Source: Orthonyx spaldingii
Taxonomy: Eukaryota > Chordata > Aves > Passeriformes > Orthonychidae
Assembly (NCBI GenBank): GCA_013397795.1
Contig: VZTJ01003252.1
Span: forward strand, 1,036,711 to 1,100,710
Direction: 5' to 3'
DNA: 64,000 bases
Under the pieces are notes generated by a model that was not told the DNA's origin, did not search any database, and saw only the letters and a list, made by a program, of their open reading frames with translations. This document shows positions 24,261-36,214 of the stretch, one piece after another (positions within the stretch are counted from its first letter, which is position 1; every line of letters begins with the position of its first letter). The translations under genes were made by a program, and so were the position numbers.

Positions 24261-25464
24261 TACTGGATTTGATGTGCAGTTATGAAGCATTTGTAATTAT
24301 TAATTTATCTCTCCTCTGACTTCCAGTTGACTTCTGAAGGGAGATAATATATCATAGCTTAAGACTGAATGTAGATTTGTAGTTTAAAACACCATTCTCA
24401 GTGATAAAAGCCCGTGAACTGACATACCATACTCTTCTGGGCCAGCTTAAGAAGCAGCATGAAAATAATCTTATTGGACACATAAAAATGAACTGTGAGT
24501 CTGAATGCTTGAATCTAGTTACTGCACCATTTTACTTATTGTTAACTTACAGCCTTTTTCTGGAGTTTGTACATAACTGTAGCACACTTTCCAAAGACAA
24601 GATGCTAGGAGTTGGTTTTTTCCAAACTTTTAAAAAATTTTTTTTACAAGGAAGATTCAAATAGTCTGCACGTGCTGTTTCTAGGACCCTGAGAAGTTTC
24701 AAAACTCCCTGGTGTATCTCAACAAGTTGCTTTTTACAGCACTGTTGAGTATTCAGAAATTAGTTGTTTGTCTCTTCCTCCCATTTTTTTTTAAATCCTT
24801 ACACAGAAAGTATTAAACTCCTGTGAACATTTGTGCTTATGTATTCAGAGTTACAAAAGTCACTGGGTGCTACGATGAAGGACAAACTGTTCTAGCACAG
24901 AACGCTCCATACAGAGCTACAAGTGAAGAACAGTTTTCTTCCCCTTTGCAACACGTCACTTGATGCCAAACACAAAAACAATAGAGGTATGGAGGTTCCC
25001 TGGAAACCAGTGTGACTTCAGAAGTAGGATTACTATAAAATTACTGGAATAGGCAATATTTTCAAGGGTGAACCATGAATATTGTCAAAGGCCAAAGAGA
25101 TACCTGAGGAAGCAGCTAAGCACAAAAGTATTCCAGGGTACCAGCCATGGAGGCTGGAGGTAGCCAAGAAGGGAGGTGCAGGTTCAGGACAGGAGAAGTC
25201 AGAAGGAAGGGCAAGTGCTGGAGATCAGCCAGCCAGTAAGCCATGCTGGCAACACATTTGGCACTGCTGATAAGTTCAGCCAATGAGCTATGGAGATCAG
25301 AAAACAACACTCCAGGAGGCTGGGAGGCGATGTTCAGATACAAGTCTGTCAGCTGTGTCACAGGGTGAACATAGGTAAGAGTTTGGCAGCAGTGTTTTGG
25401 ATCACTTCAAGAAAATATAGTGAGAAATTGGAAAGGCCAAGTAAAAAGTAGTCTGCAGTCAAGT
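24261..25464. other. non-coding stretch, no gene seen
   Basis: No gene, clear repeat or regulatory feature is recognised. Confidence 0.6.
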
Positions 25465-25520
25465 AGGAGCAGATCTTGGAGCAGATCAAGATTTTGGAGC
25501 AGATCAGCCAGATCTTGGTC
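25465..25520. repeat. degenerate short tandem repeat (GGAGCAGATC unit)
   Basis: The unit GGAGCAGATC occurs three times, with CTT, AAGATTTT and AGCCAGATCTT as spacers, so the period is about 13-21 bases. In one frame it would read as alternating Ser-Arg. That is a by-product of the repeat and is not evidence for a protein. Confidence 0.7.
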
Positions 25521-25734
25521 ACAAGCAAGAAAAGAGGAACCACTGAGACCAATTGGAGAAAGCCCCATCAGCTTTAAGCAGTTGCCCAAGTGTACAGGGA
25601 AGGAAGAGAAGGTGTTGGAGCATGAAGAACTGAAAAGGAGATGGCCATTTATTCAATTTAAAACCTGCTTTTTTTCCCTGCAGCATTCCTCACACAAATA
25701 TTAAGCACTAGAGAAAAATAAGCCATTACCTCTT

Positions 25735-25862
25735 TTTTATAGGCGGAATCTTTGCCCATAGGAAGATGAAACAATTTCGCTAAAGTTATCCAGCAACTCA
25801 GTGGCAGAGCTGACAAAATAAATCAAGGATTACAAATCCCTGTCCAATCCAGGTTTTGAACA
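25735..25862 (-). repeat. MIR-like relic
   Basis: On the plus strand the blocks run GAAGATGAAACAATTTCGC, AAGTTATCCAGCAACTCAG, TGGCAGAGCTGACAAA and CCAATCCAGGTTTTGA. This is the order of a reverse-strand MIR: 'GATGAGGAAACTGAGG…AAGGTCACACAGCTAGTAAGTGGCAGAGC…GAACCCAGGTC'. The copy covers most of the MIR core and is one of the better preserved relics in the window. Confidence 0.6.
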
Positions 25863-26654
25863 TTATTCTCCATTTGCAATTAATTTAACAAAAGGAAAAA
25901 GCTGTGCAAGTTGCTTGTAATTGTCCCAAAATCATACATGCATTCATCTTTAACTGATGAACATATTTCCTACCCTTTGTTTATGCTGGTTATTCACTAG
26001 TGAACATTTGTGGTGCGAGAAGTTACTTACATCAATCTTACATCATTATTTTTCTTGATAGCCTGATTGGGTACCAATTTTCTTGTAAAGCTAGTAGCTA
26101 AAAAGAATGCTCATTCGCCAAATACATCAGAGTGAAATCTGTATTCTGCACAGGTGTTTTTGACCAGTCATCAGAAAGCAGATATAGTTGTGAGCTAAAC
26201 ACTCAAAATCCAACAATTATTTGTGATGTCTATTTTGCCATGTTTAGACTATTGGGCTGAAAGATGAAGACAAAAGAAGAGGCTGTTCATGTGCTGTAAT
26301 GGGGGAAATGGAAAGTAGCTGGCAATCACTCTAAAATACGCAGAGAGTTTTCTCATATCATGCTGGAGTATGTAGGCTCTTGAGCAATGGCCCTATTCTG
26401 TAAAAAGCCACTTTAAAAGGATGTATCTTGACTCTAATGCATTGCCTATACTGTGCAAGAAAGCAGTTACTTAGGAAAGAAATAAAAGAAAACATCAGAA
26501 CATCAGACAGTAAAATGACAGGGCAAACTTGGGACTCCATTCTGCCATCTAAATGTTCTACCTCATGCCATGTGAATGCCCTGCAGTATCCTCCATGACA
26601 TCCCAGCCACCTCTCCAAAAAGGCATAGCTCCACTTATAGATTCTGTGCTTTCT
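25863..26654. other. non-coding stretch, no gene seen
   Basis: No gene or repeat is recognised. The minus-strand open frame at 26358-26618 has no known domain. Confidence 0.55.
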
Positions 26655-26740
26655 GTGTATACAGTGCCTTGCGTCACATCTGGGACTTTAAAGACCTGAT
26701 CCAAAGTCCATTGATTTCATCTCAATGTCCCAAACCAAGG
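26655..26740. repeat. ancient amniote repeat relic
   Basis: TACAGTGCCTTGCG, GACCTGATCCAAAGTCCATTG and TTTCATCTCAATGTCCC follow the 'CCTGATCCAAAGTCCATTGAAGTCAATGG' core of old amniote LINE/SINE tails. It belongs to the same repeat class as the relics at 4.5, 18.1 and 24.2 kb. Confidence 0.5.
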
Positions 26741-28899
26741 CTGGAATAAACACATTCAAACATTTTTTTTTTTTTGATTCACCTTGAATTTCATGCATGT
26801 TCTGCCAACCAGCCAGCCTAAAAATCACAAACTGCTGCCTGTAACACTAATATTTTGTCCACAGAACAAATGCTATCAGTCTTCATTGTCTCCACAGAAA
26901 AAGTTTTGATTTTTCCATTTCTTCTACAAACAAAATGAACATATAATTTATGTTTGTGAGCAAAGTGATTTTATGGTATTTCTCTTTGTTGACAGAATGA
27001 TTGGAATAAAATTACATTCTGTTGACAAAAAATGTGATGAAGTGTCGCTTGTGCATGTTAGGAACAAAAGAGTTTGACAAAAAACACAGTTTGCCAATGG
27101 GACATAGTAAATGTTTTAACAAAATGAATTCTGTCTGTCTCCTGTTTGTCCTAGGAATGACATGAGATGTTTTCCCAAATCCACTATGTCAAAATAAAAT
27201 ATAAAAATTTTGCCTATAAAAAGACTAAACGCTACTTTTATAGAAGGCACTCCTTCTACTCCTTTAAGCCATATTGGTCTAGGTCATATCTCTTTTTTCC
27301 AGAATTCAGTAATTTCTAACAGAGATATGTGTGATCCATATGTTTTGGTACATATCGATCCTACACAGCACCATTAATTAACAGTAATAGGCTTTCATTT
27401 TTGTCTGGATTTTTGGTTAATTGGACAATGAAGTAGAACTTTGTGATTTTCAGAAATACTAGATATGTTTTAAGATAACAGTGTTTGTTCTTGGAAGTCA
27501 TCAGGCCTCTGACAGCAACACAAGTATTCACATAATTTAATTCTTTCAGAGCCTAAGCAACAATCTGACAGCATCTGGGAAATGTGTGCCAAGCTATTTT
27601 CTCTTTGAACTTTGACGCCTGACATCTTTACACGGACATGAGCTCATATGAGGATGGACAGAAAGGGAGAGGAATCTCTCTTTGGTGGGCTCAAGTGAAT
27701 GAGCTTAGACAAGGCTGATTTACCTTTGGTAGCAGAGGGCCTTTAGGTTAAAAGAAATTTGATGGCTCTACGGGGAGTGGGATATAAAAGCACAAGGCTC
27801 AGAACAAATGGAATAGACTTAAGTCACCATCATGAAATGGTTGAGCACAAAGCAAATAAAGAGCCACTACGAAAGGTTAAAGTGCAAAAGAACAAAAGCA
27901 AAGGTCGAACAAAATTATGTAAGCATCAACACATTAACAACAAATAAAACAAAAAATAAAACTTGTAGCACAAACAGAGCCAGCTGCATTGATCCTTCCT
28001 TTCTTGCTGATCTTTTTTAGGCCTGAAGGCTATAAATCAGTCCAGACCAAGTGACCGCTCCTGGCCAGGGTGATGGTGAAGAGCATGAACTTCCCTACAG
28101 AGCCGTTGTGTGGGACAAGCTCGAGGGACAGACTTGGCTAGTTTGGTCCCTGGGCTCTGAATAAGAGGCTGCCAGTGCTTCCAGGGCTCAGGCAGGCAGT
28201 GAAAGAAGTCGACTTTCCTTCCAGACAGATAAAAATGAAAGAAAAACATTATAATCCCATTAGCACTGGTGGATTTCAGTCTGATCTTCCATCATGAAGA
28301 GAAATACCATCCCCACTGAAAGCAACGAGATTTTGGCCATACTCCACAGCATATCAGCTAGCTAGGGCATGAAGCACCCCTAAATCTATTAAATTCCCTG
28401 TGGCTATATGAGGAGATACAGAAAGGACACTGAAAGAGTCTGGTGAGATCCTACAGTGCAGACACACTTTCAAATGCTCACAAGTTTGAGCATTTCAAGT
28501 CAGTGGGGCTTCACACAGTCAGAAGGATTGCAGACCTGAGTTTCTGGACTTAAACATCATGGTCTAAGGGAATCTGTGGGGCCACCAAAGATCTTGTCAG
28601 ACTTGCTTTTGGAACTCCAAGGTCATGGTAAGGTAAATGATGTTTAGTTCAACTATGTATGGGTTAAAGATCTGGAGGAGAACCATCTCTGTATGGATTG
28701 GCCAGTCTGTACAAATCGTAACATAAAAGCAGTGATAGACATTTACATTTATCAGCAAATGTCTCTTAGAGCTAAAAATGCAATTAATCGCACTGCTTGC
28801 ACTAAGGCTTTTGTTCTTCCCTCCTTCTCTCTTCCAGCCCCCCCGACAGTGAGAAGAAGGGAGCTAATGTGGTAAATGTTTTTTCCCCTGATTTTTCCC
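26741..28899. other. AT-rich non-coding stretch, no gene seen
   Basis: No gene is recognised. A T-run of 13 lies at 26763-26775. Around 28465-28515 there is a faint match (GAGCATTTCAAGTCAGTGGGG) to the old amniote repeat class. Small open frames have no domains. Confidence 0.5.
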
Positions 28900-29240
28900 T
28901 TACAAAAGAATAAATGTTATTAAAATCTAAGAAATGTTCAAACATAATCAACACACACATACATTCTAAAGAAAACAGCAAATTAAATGCAAAGCCTATG
29001 CTAATGCATCATCCAGGTTGAGATTTTAATTGCAAAAAGTCAGGAAATGTAAAGTTATGGTTCTCGCAGTAATCATCACTCAGCCCCTTGAACACAGTTA
29101 GGATTTGTATTCCAGGCAGCGTGCGGCGTTAACTCGAACACCAGCGTATATATGCGTTCTCTGCCTTCATTACAGTTGCTGGGGGAACCATAATTCTGCG
29201 TTTGCTGACTTTTGCTCAATTAATTTTTTTCCTTATTGCT
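28900..29240. promoter_or_regulatory. possible conserved element with local CpG cluster
   Basis: Within CpG-poor AT-rich sequence, 29120-29200 holds seven CpGs (29120, 29124, 29127, 29135, 29145, 29155, 29199). Flanking it are octamer/homeodomain-like cores (TTAAATGCAAAG, ATGCTAATGCATC, CTCAATTAATT). No repeat signature is visible. Retained CpGs in such context often mark an unmethylated enhancer or conserved element. This is inference. Confidence 0.3.
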
Positions 29241-29414
29241 GTGCTACAAGATTCTTGCATTTAATTTCACTGTATTAAAAAAACCAAACACGTAAAACAA
29301 TGAAAAGAAACTGGAAATTTCCATCGCATATTAAAGATAGGACATAATCCATTTCTGTCTCTGCATCTGAAGGTTCGTGTAGGACCACTCAGTCATTTTA
29401 GAGCACAGGAACAT

Positions 29415-29460
29415 GAATAATAATAATAATAGCAATAGTAATAATAGCTAATAGTAATTA
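29415..29460. repeat. (AAT)n microsatellite, degenerate
   Basis: Five AAT-type units are perfect at the left end. It then decays through AGCAATAGTAATAATAGC to AATTAC. Confidence 0.85.
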
Positions 29461-30800
29461 CAATAAATGTATATACCTGGAGTTTCACCTCATTGTGGAG
29501 GGAGTGCCTAAAAATCAGGCAACTGGTGTGCTCTGGACAACGCCTTTTTTCAACTCACTGTGGTAACTATTTATATTGCACTTCTTTGCAATGAAGGCAG
29601 TGCTGAGGTCCCATGTTCTCACCGAGGCTGTCTCAGATGTGTTTTACCACAAAAAGCGAATTCTGTGCCCCCACAACCTGCTCAGTACTTCAGTACTTCT
29701 GAGGATAATTTTGTCTGTAATCCTCCAACGACATGCTGGTGGTGGGATATACTTTCCTGGAAATCTGCCTGGTCAATCTGCAGGAGCAGCCATAAAAGTA
29801 ATTAATTCTAGTGGTCTGAGAAATCAGTTGGAAAACAATGCTTAGAGTAGGTATTTTCCTACTCTGTAACAAAGGAGTCATCAATCTCAGCTTCTCCTCT
29901 GATATATATTTGAAGGCACGCTTGCAGACACACTAAGTAAGCCTCACTAGCCTTATTAACATGGTCTCTTTTTTACCAGCAGGAGCCCCACACCATTGTG
30001 ACTTGTCCTTACCCTCCTCTCATCATCCTCTGGGCTCCTGAAATGTGCCCACAAGGATGTATTGGATGTTTCAAGGTCAGATTTCCAAAGTGGCTGAAGG
30101 ATATGAAGATGAATACAAACCCACTCAGAGTTTAAATAACTGAGCACTTGGGTGAATCCCACTAATCCCACTTTTCTTTTAAAGCTCATATGCATATAAA
30201 ATCTATTCCTAGGAAAAGCCATTCCTAGGAAAAGTCACCATTCTCATGCAAACTCTCATGCCAGGGGTTTTCTTTTTCTCATAGCAGTGGGTCTGCTGGT
30301 CAGACAAATCCATTAGCCCTAGCTAAAACAGTCCTGACTCAGTAGATGCATACATATAACTCTCCTGAGCAAAGATATCTGTATTGTCTCTCTGTGATAA
30401 ATCTTGGCATTTTCTTCTAAAATTATTCCATATTTTACAGCTTTATGTTAGCTAATGTGCAAATGGGAAACACAGGTGCCTCCTGTCCTCTCTAATGTCT
30501 CATAAACTCTCCTCTCATGATGGAAAGAGTAGGATTTGTGCTGTTAGACTGGCATAGCCACAGGTGAGCACTGGCCTCTAATTTATAAAGAGCTATCAGA
30601 CATATATTGTGTCAGACAAATATGGGGGTTTTTACCTTGCAAATACATGAAATATTTTCTAAATATAGCTCTCAGTAGTACTCACTTGCTAAAAAGAAGG
30701 GGAGTCACAAATTTCTCACTGAAAAATTGCACTTTTCAAAAATATAAGCAGATCTTGGCAGAAACATCATGTAGGTTTTCCAGTATCTCTTTTCCTTCCC

Positions 30801-30801
<1 letters not shown>
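29461..30801. other. non-coding stretch, no gene seen
   Basis: No gene is recognised. A perfect-but-one 16-base tandem duplication (ATTCCTAGGAAAAGCC / ATTCCTAGGAAAAGTC) lies at 30205-30236. Overlapping open frames at 29560-29884 lack domains. Confidence 0.55.
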
Positions 30802-30832
<31 letters not shown>

Positions 30833-30892
30833 NNNNNNNNNNNNNNNNNNNNNNNNNNNNNNNNNNNNNNNAAAAAAAAAAAAAAAAAAAAA
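30802..30892. other. assembly gap (39 N) inside a poly-A tract
   Basis: N occupies 30833-30871, with 31 A on the left (30802-30832) and 21 A on the right (30872-30892). The true sequence may be one long poly-A, or an insertion ending in poly-A. The flank left of the tract (CTTTTCCTTCCCC) shows no retrotransposon 3' end that I recognise. Confidence 0.98.
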
Positions 30893-33800
30893 GGTTAAAA
30901 AGTACCACTTTTTGCTGTTTGGAGCTTTTCTGCTCCTTCCCTGAAATGCTTTTATTTGGTTGAACTGTAAACCTCTAGGTCAGCCTGTTCTTTGAACTTT
31001 GAATGCAAAGAACACATCCAGCCAGAGGTAAGAATCCAAGGTTTCTGGCAGAAAACAGCATCAGACAGAACAGATGGCAGCTCCTGCTCACGCCAGAAAG
31101 AAGAAATGGTATTGCCAAAAGTGCAAAGAGTTCATTCAGCTCTATTTAATGCTTTTTGCCAATTTTCCCAAACCATAGTCAAAAGAGTCCAAATTCTCTG
31201 TGAAGTTGTGTCAAACCTGTGGTTGATCCACAGCATTGTACCGCTCCTTTAACCAATTTCAAATAAAAGCATGATGGTCACACAGTAAAAAAATTGACAG
31301 AGGTCCCCTGATCTAAAAGATGCAGAAATCTTTTTGCTTTCAGGGATATGCAGCATGCTAATAAGACACTGAGCCAGGGAAATAGGTCTAACATAGGTCA
31401 TGAAGAGAAACACTGGTTAGCAGTCATGCAGACTTTAGACATAATACCGTGAAGGGCATATTTCAGTGGTCAGGAACCCCCCTACAGAGGACCCAAGGCA
31501 GTTCCATCACAACAAGGAACAAGTGTCACCTTCTTGTTCTTCCTACTGAGGAAAAAGCTGAACTAGCTGAAACGTGTCACCAAACAGAAAACCTAAATCA
31601 TAAGTGAAGTTGAGCAAGCAGCATTTTGGGATGTCCTACAGGAATCAGCTCTTATAAATATCCATGGTCATTTGAGAGGACCACTAGCAGCCTTACGACT
31701 ATTAAAGAAGAGATTATGGAAATCAGTATTAGGTGCTACCTGGAGTGTGGTGCTTACCTAGTGCTTTGTAGTTCAAAAGAAGGAGAAAGCAAAAAAAAAA
31801 AAAAAATAGAGCCCAGAGGTGCAAGATGAGTGAGGAGGATGCAGGCAAGGTGGTCACTCAGTCTGGGCGCACCCAGGAGGAGGCAAACACCAGGGGGACG
31901 TGAGGAATGTGCAATAAATTAATAGGTGAGGGCTGCGAACAAGTTGTGTTTTATATTCTCAGGACAGTACAAGATTTTCACCAAAAGCAAATCAAAGTCA
32001 CTAGTCACTAGCAATGACACTGCAGACAACTTACCACAGCTGGTACATAGAAAGGTTCCCAAAAAGGTGGCAAGGATAATACAGATTTATGTGTTAAGAG
32101 GGGGAAAGATATAGGAGACACCAGCCACCTCCTTCAGCAACCCCCTTATGAGCAAATTGTTTCTCTTACTACTGGTTGTACCTATTTTTATTTAAAATAG
32201 ATTGTCCAAGGACAGGCACTGCATATCTGTGGTGGAGTAAAGTTATTTGGAAACTTTCCTATCCAATTTCTGCTTCAAATTTCACTTTGGAAATCTAACA
32301 ATTCATAAAGAAACAAAAGTATCCTACAGAATTATACCAAAGGACAAAGTTATTTTGGGAATACAATTTTAATCAGTGCAGTACCAGCATTTAAATCTGC
32401 TGCTGTACTGACATCAGTGGGGAAAAAAAAAATAATTAAAAACAAGGAGTCCAGAGGGACTGGCAGTTTTGGAAATGAATTTACACCTGTGTCACCTTAA
32501 CATGGGATTACTGCAATTCACTCTTGATGCAGAAATTGTGGGGGGAGCAAGAGCTGCCAGCTCACTTATTAGGATGAGTTTCACAGTGAGTGACACCTCT
32601 GCTCTGTGATGTGTAATGGCTAACAACCGATTTCCATCTGACTCCCTGCATTAGGGATTCAGCAAATTAGTCACCTCACTTTTTATTTTCACGTGAGTCC
32701 ATGGTGCCCAGATTACTGCAGTGAGAAGACAAATTAAATCAATAGAAGCTCTGTTCCCAAACAGATTTCCTATCAAAACGGAGTGGCAAGGCAACAGAAA
32801 GGTACAGCAAACAAGGGTGACCGCTCACCAGATATGGGTGACATGTGCTGAGTACACTTCCTGGTCACCCAGGGACAGGAAACCAATTCCTCTGAAGCAC
32901 ACTACTACCTTATCTGTGTGTCCCCAGTGTTTCCCTGCCCCAGAGACAGGCAACACCACAGGCTATGGCTCAACATGGAGCCAGAGCCAGGGCAGACATT
33001 ACCGGGACCATCCTCTGGCTCTCCAGGCAGGCACATATCCCTTCAGAGGCATCTCCCATCCCACATCAGCCCCCTGTTCCCCACCACCACCTCCCAGGGA
33101 GGGAGCAGCCACCCTTCTAGCCAGGCTAGAGGGATCCACAACAATCACTTGGACCTTGAACCTGCAAAAGTAGTACCACACTGCAGTGTAGGCAGCTCAG
33201 GGGATGACAATCACAGCCTTTGCTATCACGTGTGCTGGTGCTTCTTAATCAGCTGTGCAAGTCAGGACAGTGCTTGGGCAAACTTTATTTGCCTAAAACA
33301 CTGACTTTCCAGAAGACAAAAATCCCTCTGAAAGCATGAGGACACTCATACTTGTCAGAAGGTTTCTCATTTCATATTGTTTCAAGTTGTGTGGAAAGGA
33401 ATTCTTTATCCTTCTTCCTTTATGTTTTTTTCCTTTATCCTCATCCTGTAACTCTAAAGTAAAATCTTGGTGATGTTTTTCAACCTAAATGTGCCATTCA
33501 CTAGTATTTAAAATAAACTGGATTTCAAACTGAGCCTGAAAACCTCCACCCTAGAATTTCCTAAAATTTTCAAATCTTTTCTTTGACACTTCAAAATGAA
33601 ACATTTCTCTATAAAATCCTTCTGAGACATCTACCCAATTCTGAAAGGCTTTAACAAACCACAAGTGAAGTAAAAAGTTGCACTTTGAATTAAAAAAAAA
33701 TAAAAATATTGCAACAAAACCAATTTTTCCTTCCAGTTTTTCAGCAGGGTCATCACTCAACCCGGGATATGGCTATATTTTCTTTAGGGCATAAAAGAGA

Positions 33801-36157
33801 TGAGCTGTATCTGCTAGAAGCAAGGTGACAAAATAACACCACCTCTGTGAGTGAAATGAGCCATGTCAGTAGAAGTGTAGTCTGAGCCTTAAAAACTGCC
33901 AGAAGAGCTGCATCTCTTTGGGTCCTGGCAGTACAGGTGCACTCAGTGCATCCCCAGCACAAGGAGGTGATGGGAGGCACTGCACACACCTCACAGTGTG
34001 AGCACTGCAGCTGATGGGAGCAAGGCTGTGTCCACAGGGGACTGTTCCAGTGCTCCCCTGGCCCTGAAGGGCTCTGCTGCCCAGGTAGAGAGGAGCGCTC
34101 AAGCTCATCAGCAGGTTTTCTTCCTGGAGAAGTGCAAACATCTACAAACCCAACTTCCATTGAATGCTCTTGCACAGACCAGCTCACAGTCTCCTTTCCC
34201 TGGTGGGAGAATTAGAGGCATTTATGTGTCTGCAGGATCCTTGGAGATATAATTGTAAGAGGCCACCTTGCTGCCAAGTACAATATTGCTGCAGCCAATA
34301 ATCATACTCAGGCAGTTTTAAACTGAGCTCGTGATCATTTTAAGCACGAACCTGTCTTCACAACCCCTCTGGATGACAAGGGAAAGGTGGAGACAGCAAA
34401 GCTAAGAGAGCTGGTGGAGGTGACTGAAAAACCTGCAAGTAGGGCTACCATCAAACAGCTCCAGGCTCCCAGACCTGCTGCTGGCCAGGCTGCCCTGAGC
34501 CCTGGGTGAGTGCTGGGAGAGCAGAGCCACTGAACACCTACACATTACCCATAACCTGATACACAACTGCTTTTGTGAAACAAGGAAAATCTCCGTTACC
34601 CTGATTCCAGGGATATGAATCAGGTTTCAGGTGATGGACAGGTTTTTTTAACTCAATTTTTTTCAAGCCAAAAGCTTCTTCAGAGGGTGTTTGAGTATTC
34701 AGCCATCTTTTATGTAGTGCTTTCATACAGATACATAAACTAAAGATTGGCAGAAAACGGCAAGTGTTTGAAGCCTTTGGCTCACAGTGTATATGGAGAA
34801 GTCAAAGGGGAAAGCCGGTGGTTTTCCACCACCCACCATCCCTCCATGCAGGCTGAACTTCCCAGTCCCTGATCCTTGGCACTGCCACAGCAGCTGCCAG
34901 GGGACAGACTCTGAAGATACAAACCACACACACATACAGACGTGTGCAAACAACAGGACAGGAAAAAGCAGACAGGTACCCTTTCTGCACAAGCACACGA
35001 TGCAACTGAAAGCTGACAGAGGAGAAGTCTGAAACTCTTGCCAGCATTACTTACATTTCACAGGCACCTGAATAGCTCTTACCAATCTGGCTGACTTTAT
35101 GTGAACTTCTGCTAAATAACCCCACAGGTGCCAGCTAACACCAGAGATTTCACATGCCATTTGAACAGAAGATGCTCAATAGTCAGCCAGCAGAGCTGAT
35201 GAAAAGCAAATCACTGAGTCAGTTTACTACCAATGAGCTCTATTAAGTGACTGTAATGTAGTTCATGGCCCTGGAGTAGTCACTGTCCCTCACTAATCTA
35301 ATGGCAGTATTGACAAGGATCATTTGCACAGCTTCCCTGAAAGGTTACCACTATTTGTCAGGGCTCTCTGTGCTCCAGATGTGCACGTGGCCCTCGTTCA
35401 CATCCCAGGCCTGCCCATGCTCGCGGTGGAGCCACGATCCCAGGCGGCAGCGACTGCTCTCCACACAAGGTCACGCTGCTGCAGCCAGGCACCGGGTGTG
35501 CACATCCTCTAAACATCTGCTAGGGATTAACAGAGACAGCACAAACCTATCCTGAGGGCTGAACTAATGCAGAGAAATCGGTTGTTTGACAGCAGTACCT
35601 TGCCACCACGTAGCAGTTAATCTGCATTAAGCCTATCCAGCTGTTTCTTGTGGTCAGTGGAGATACTCCCCTAATGCTCGGCCATATTACAGAGTTGTAC
35701 TTTATGTCCTTGATCATTAAGTGCACGCACAGCTTAGTTTTACATCTTCTATCTAAAAACAAAAAATTAAAATCACTAGTCCCTCAAGCATCATCTCTGA
35801 GCTTTAACTAGCAAGAACTAGCCCCAGGATTCTAAATACATGGATCTTTCTGGCTAAAATGTCTGCTTTCAGCCCCATTCCTTCTCTGTTTTATAATGAT
35901 GGTCTGAATTGTCCAAACACCACTGCTTTATTTGGATAAAGTCTCATCTCTTCAACTTCTAGCTCTGTCTAGAAAATGAAGGAAAACCGCAGCAACAAAG
36001 CCCTCCTGATGCAGATGAGAGGAAAGACAAGAAGAGCTAACATGGACAATAGGCATTTTAAACTCTCTCTGTACTTACAGGGTAAATAGATAAATCAGGA
36101 AAGCACTATTTGAAGTATAAAATTATCTTGGTCTTTTAAAAGCAGCTTAAACTGCTT
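30893..36157. other. non-coding stretch, no gene seen
   Basis: No gene is recognised. An A-run of 16 lies at 31791-31806. Two overlapping plus-strand open frames (32721-33173, 150 codons; 32918-33304, 128 codons) occupy a GC-richer patch, with no domain and unlike frames. A small CpG cluster lies at about 35384-35505. Opposing frames at 33753-34252 also lack domains. Confidence 0.5.
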
Positions 36158-36214
36158 AAAAAAAAAAAAAGAAAAAAGAAAAAAAAGGAAAAGGAAAAAG
36201 GAAAAAGAAAAAAG
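36158..36214. repeat. polypurine A-rich simple repeat
   Basis: An A-run of 13 is followed by (A4-6 G1-2)n, purine only through to GGTGTTG. The opposite strand is a polypyrimidine tract. Confidence 0.9.

Noticed and set aside
25420..25704. SR-protein-like frame (Ser-Arg repeats)
   Set aside because: The Ser-Arg run is produced by the GGAGCAGATC tandem repeat and is not flanked by an RNA-recognition domain.
27776..27795. TATA box GATATAAAAGC as a promoter
   Set aside because: It stands alone in AT-rich DNA, with no CpG enrichment, initiator or following exon signal.
32721..33304. Overlapping 150- and 128-codon frames as coding exons
   Set aside because: Two different frames are open over the same GC-rich patch, with unrelated low-complexity peptides and no domain, so composition is the simpler cause.
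33753..34252. 144-codon minus frame and opposing frames as a cysteine-rich secreted protein
   Set aside because: There is no signal peptide at the start, no recognisable cysteine spacing family, and both strands are open, which is typical of GC-rich non-coding DNA.
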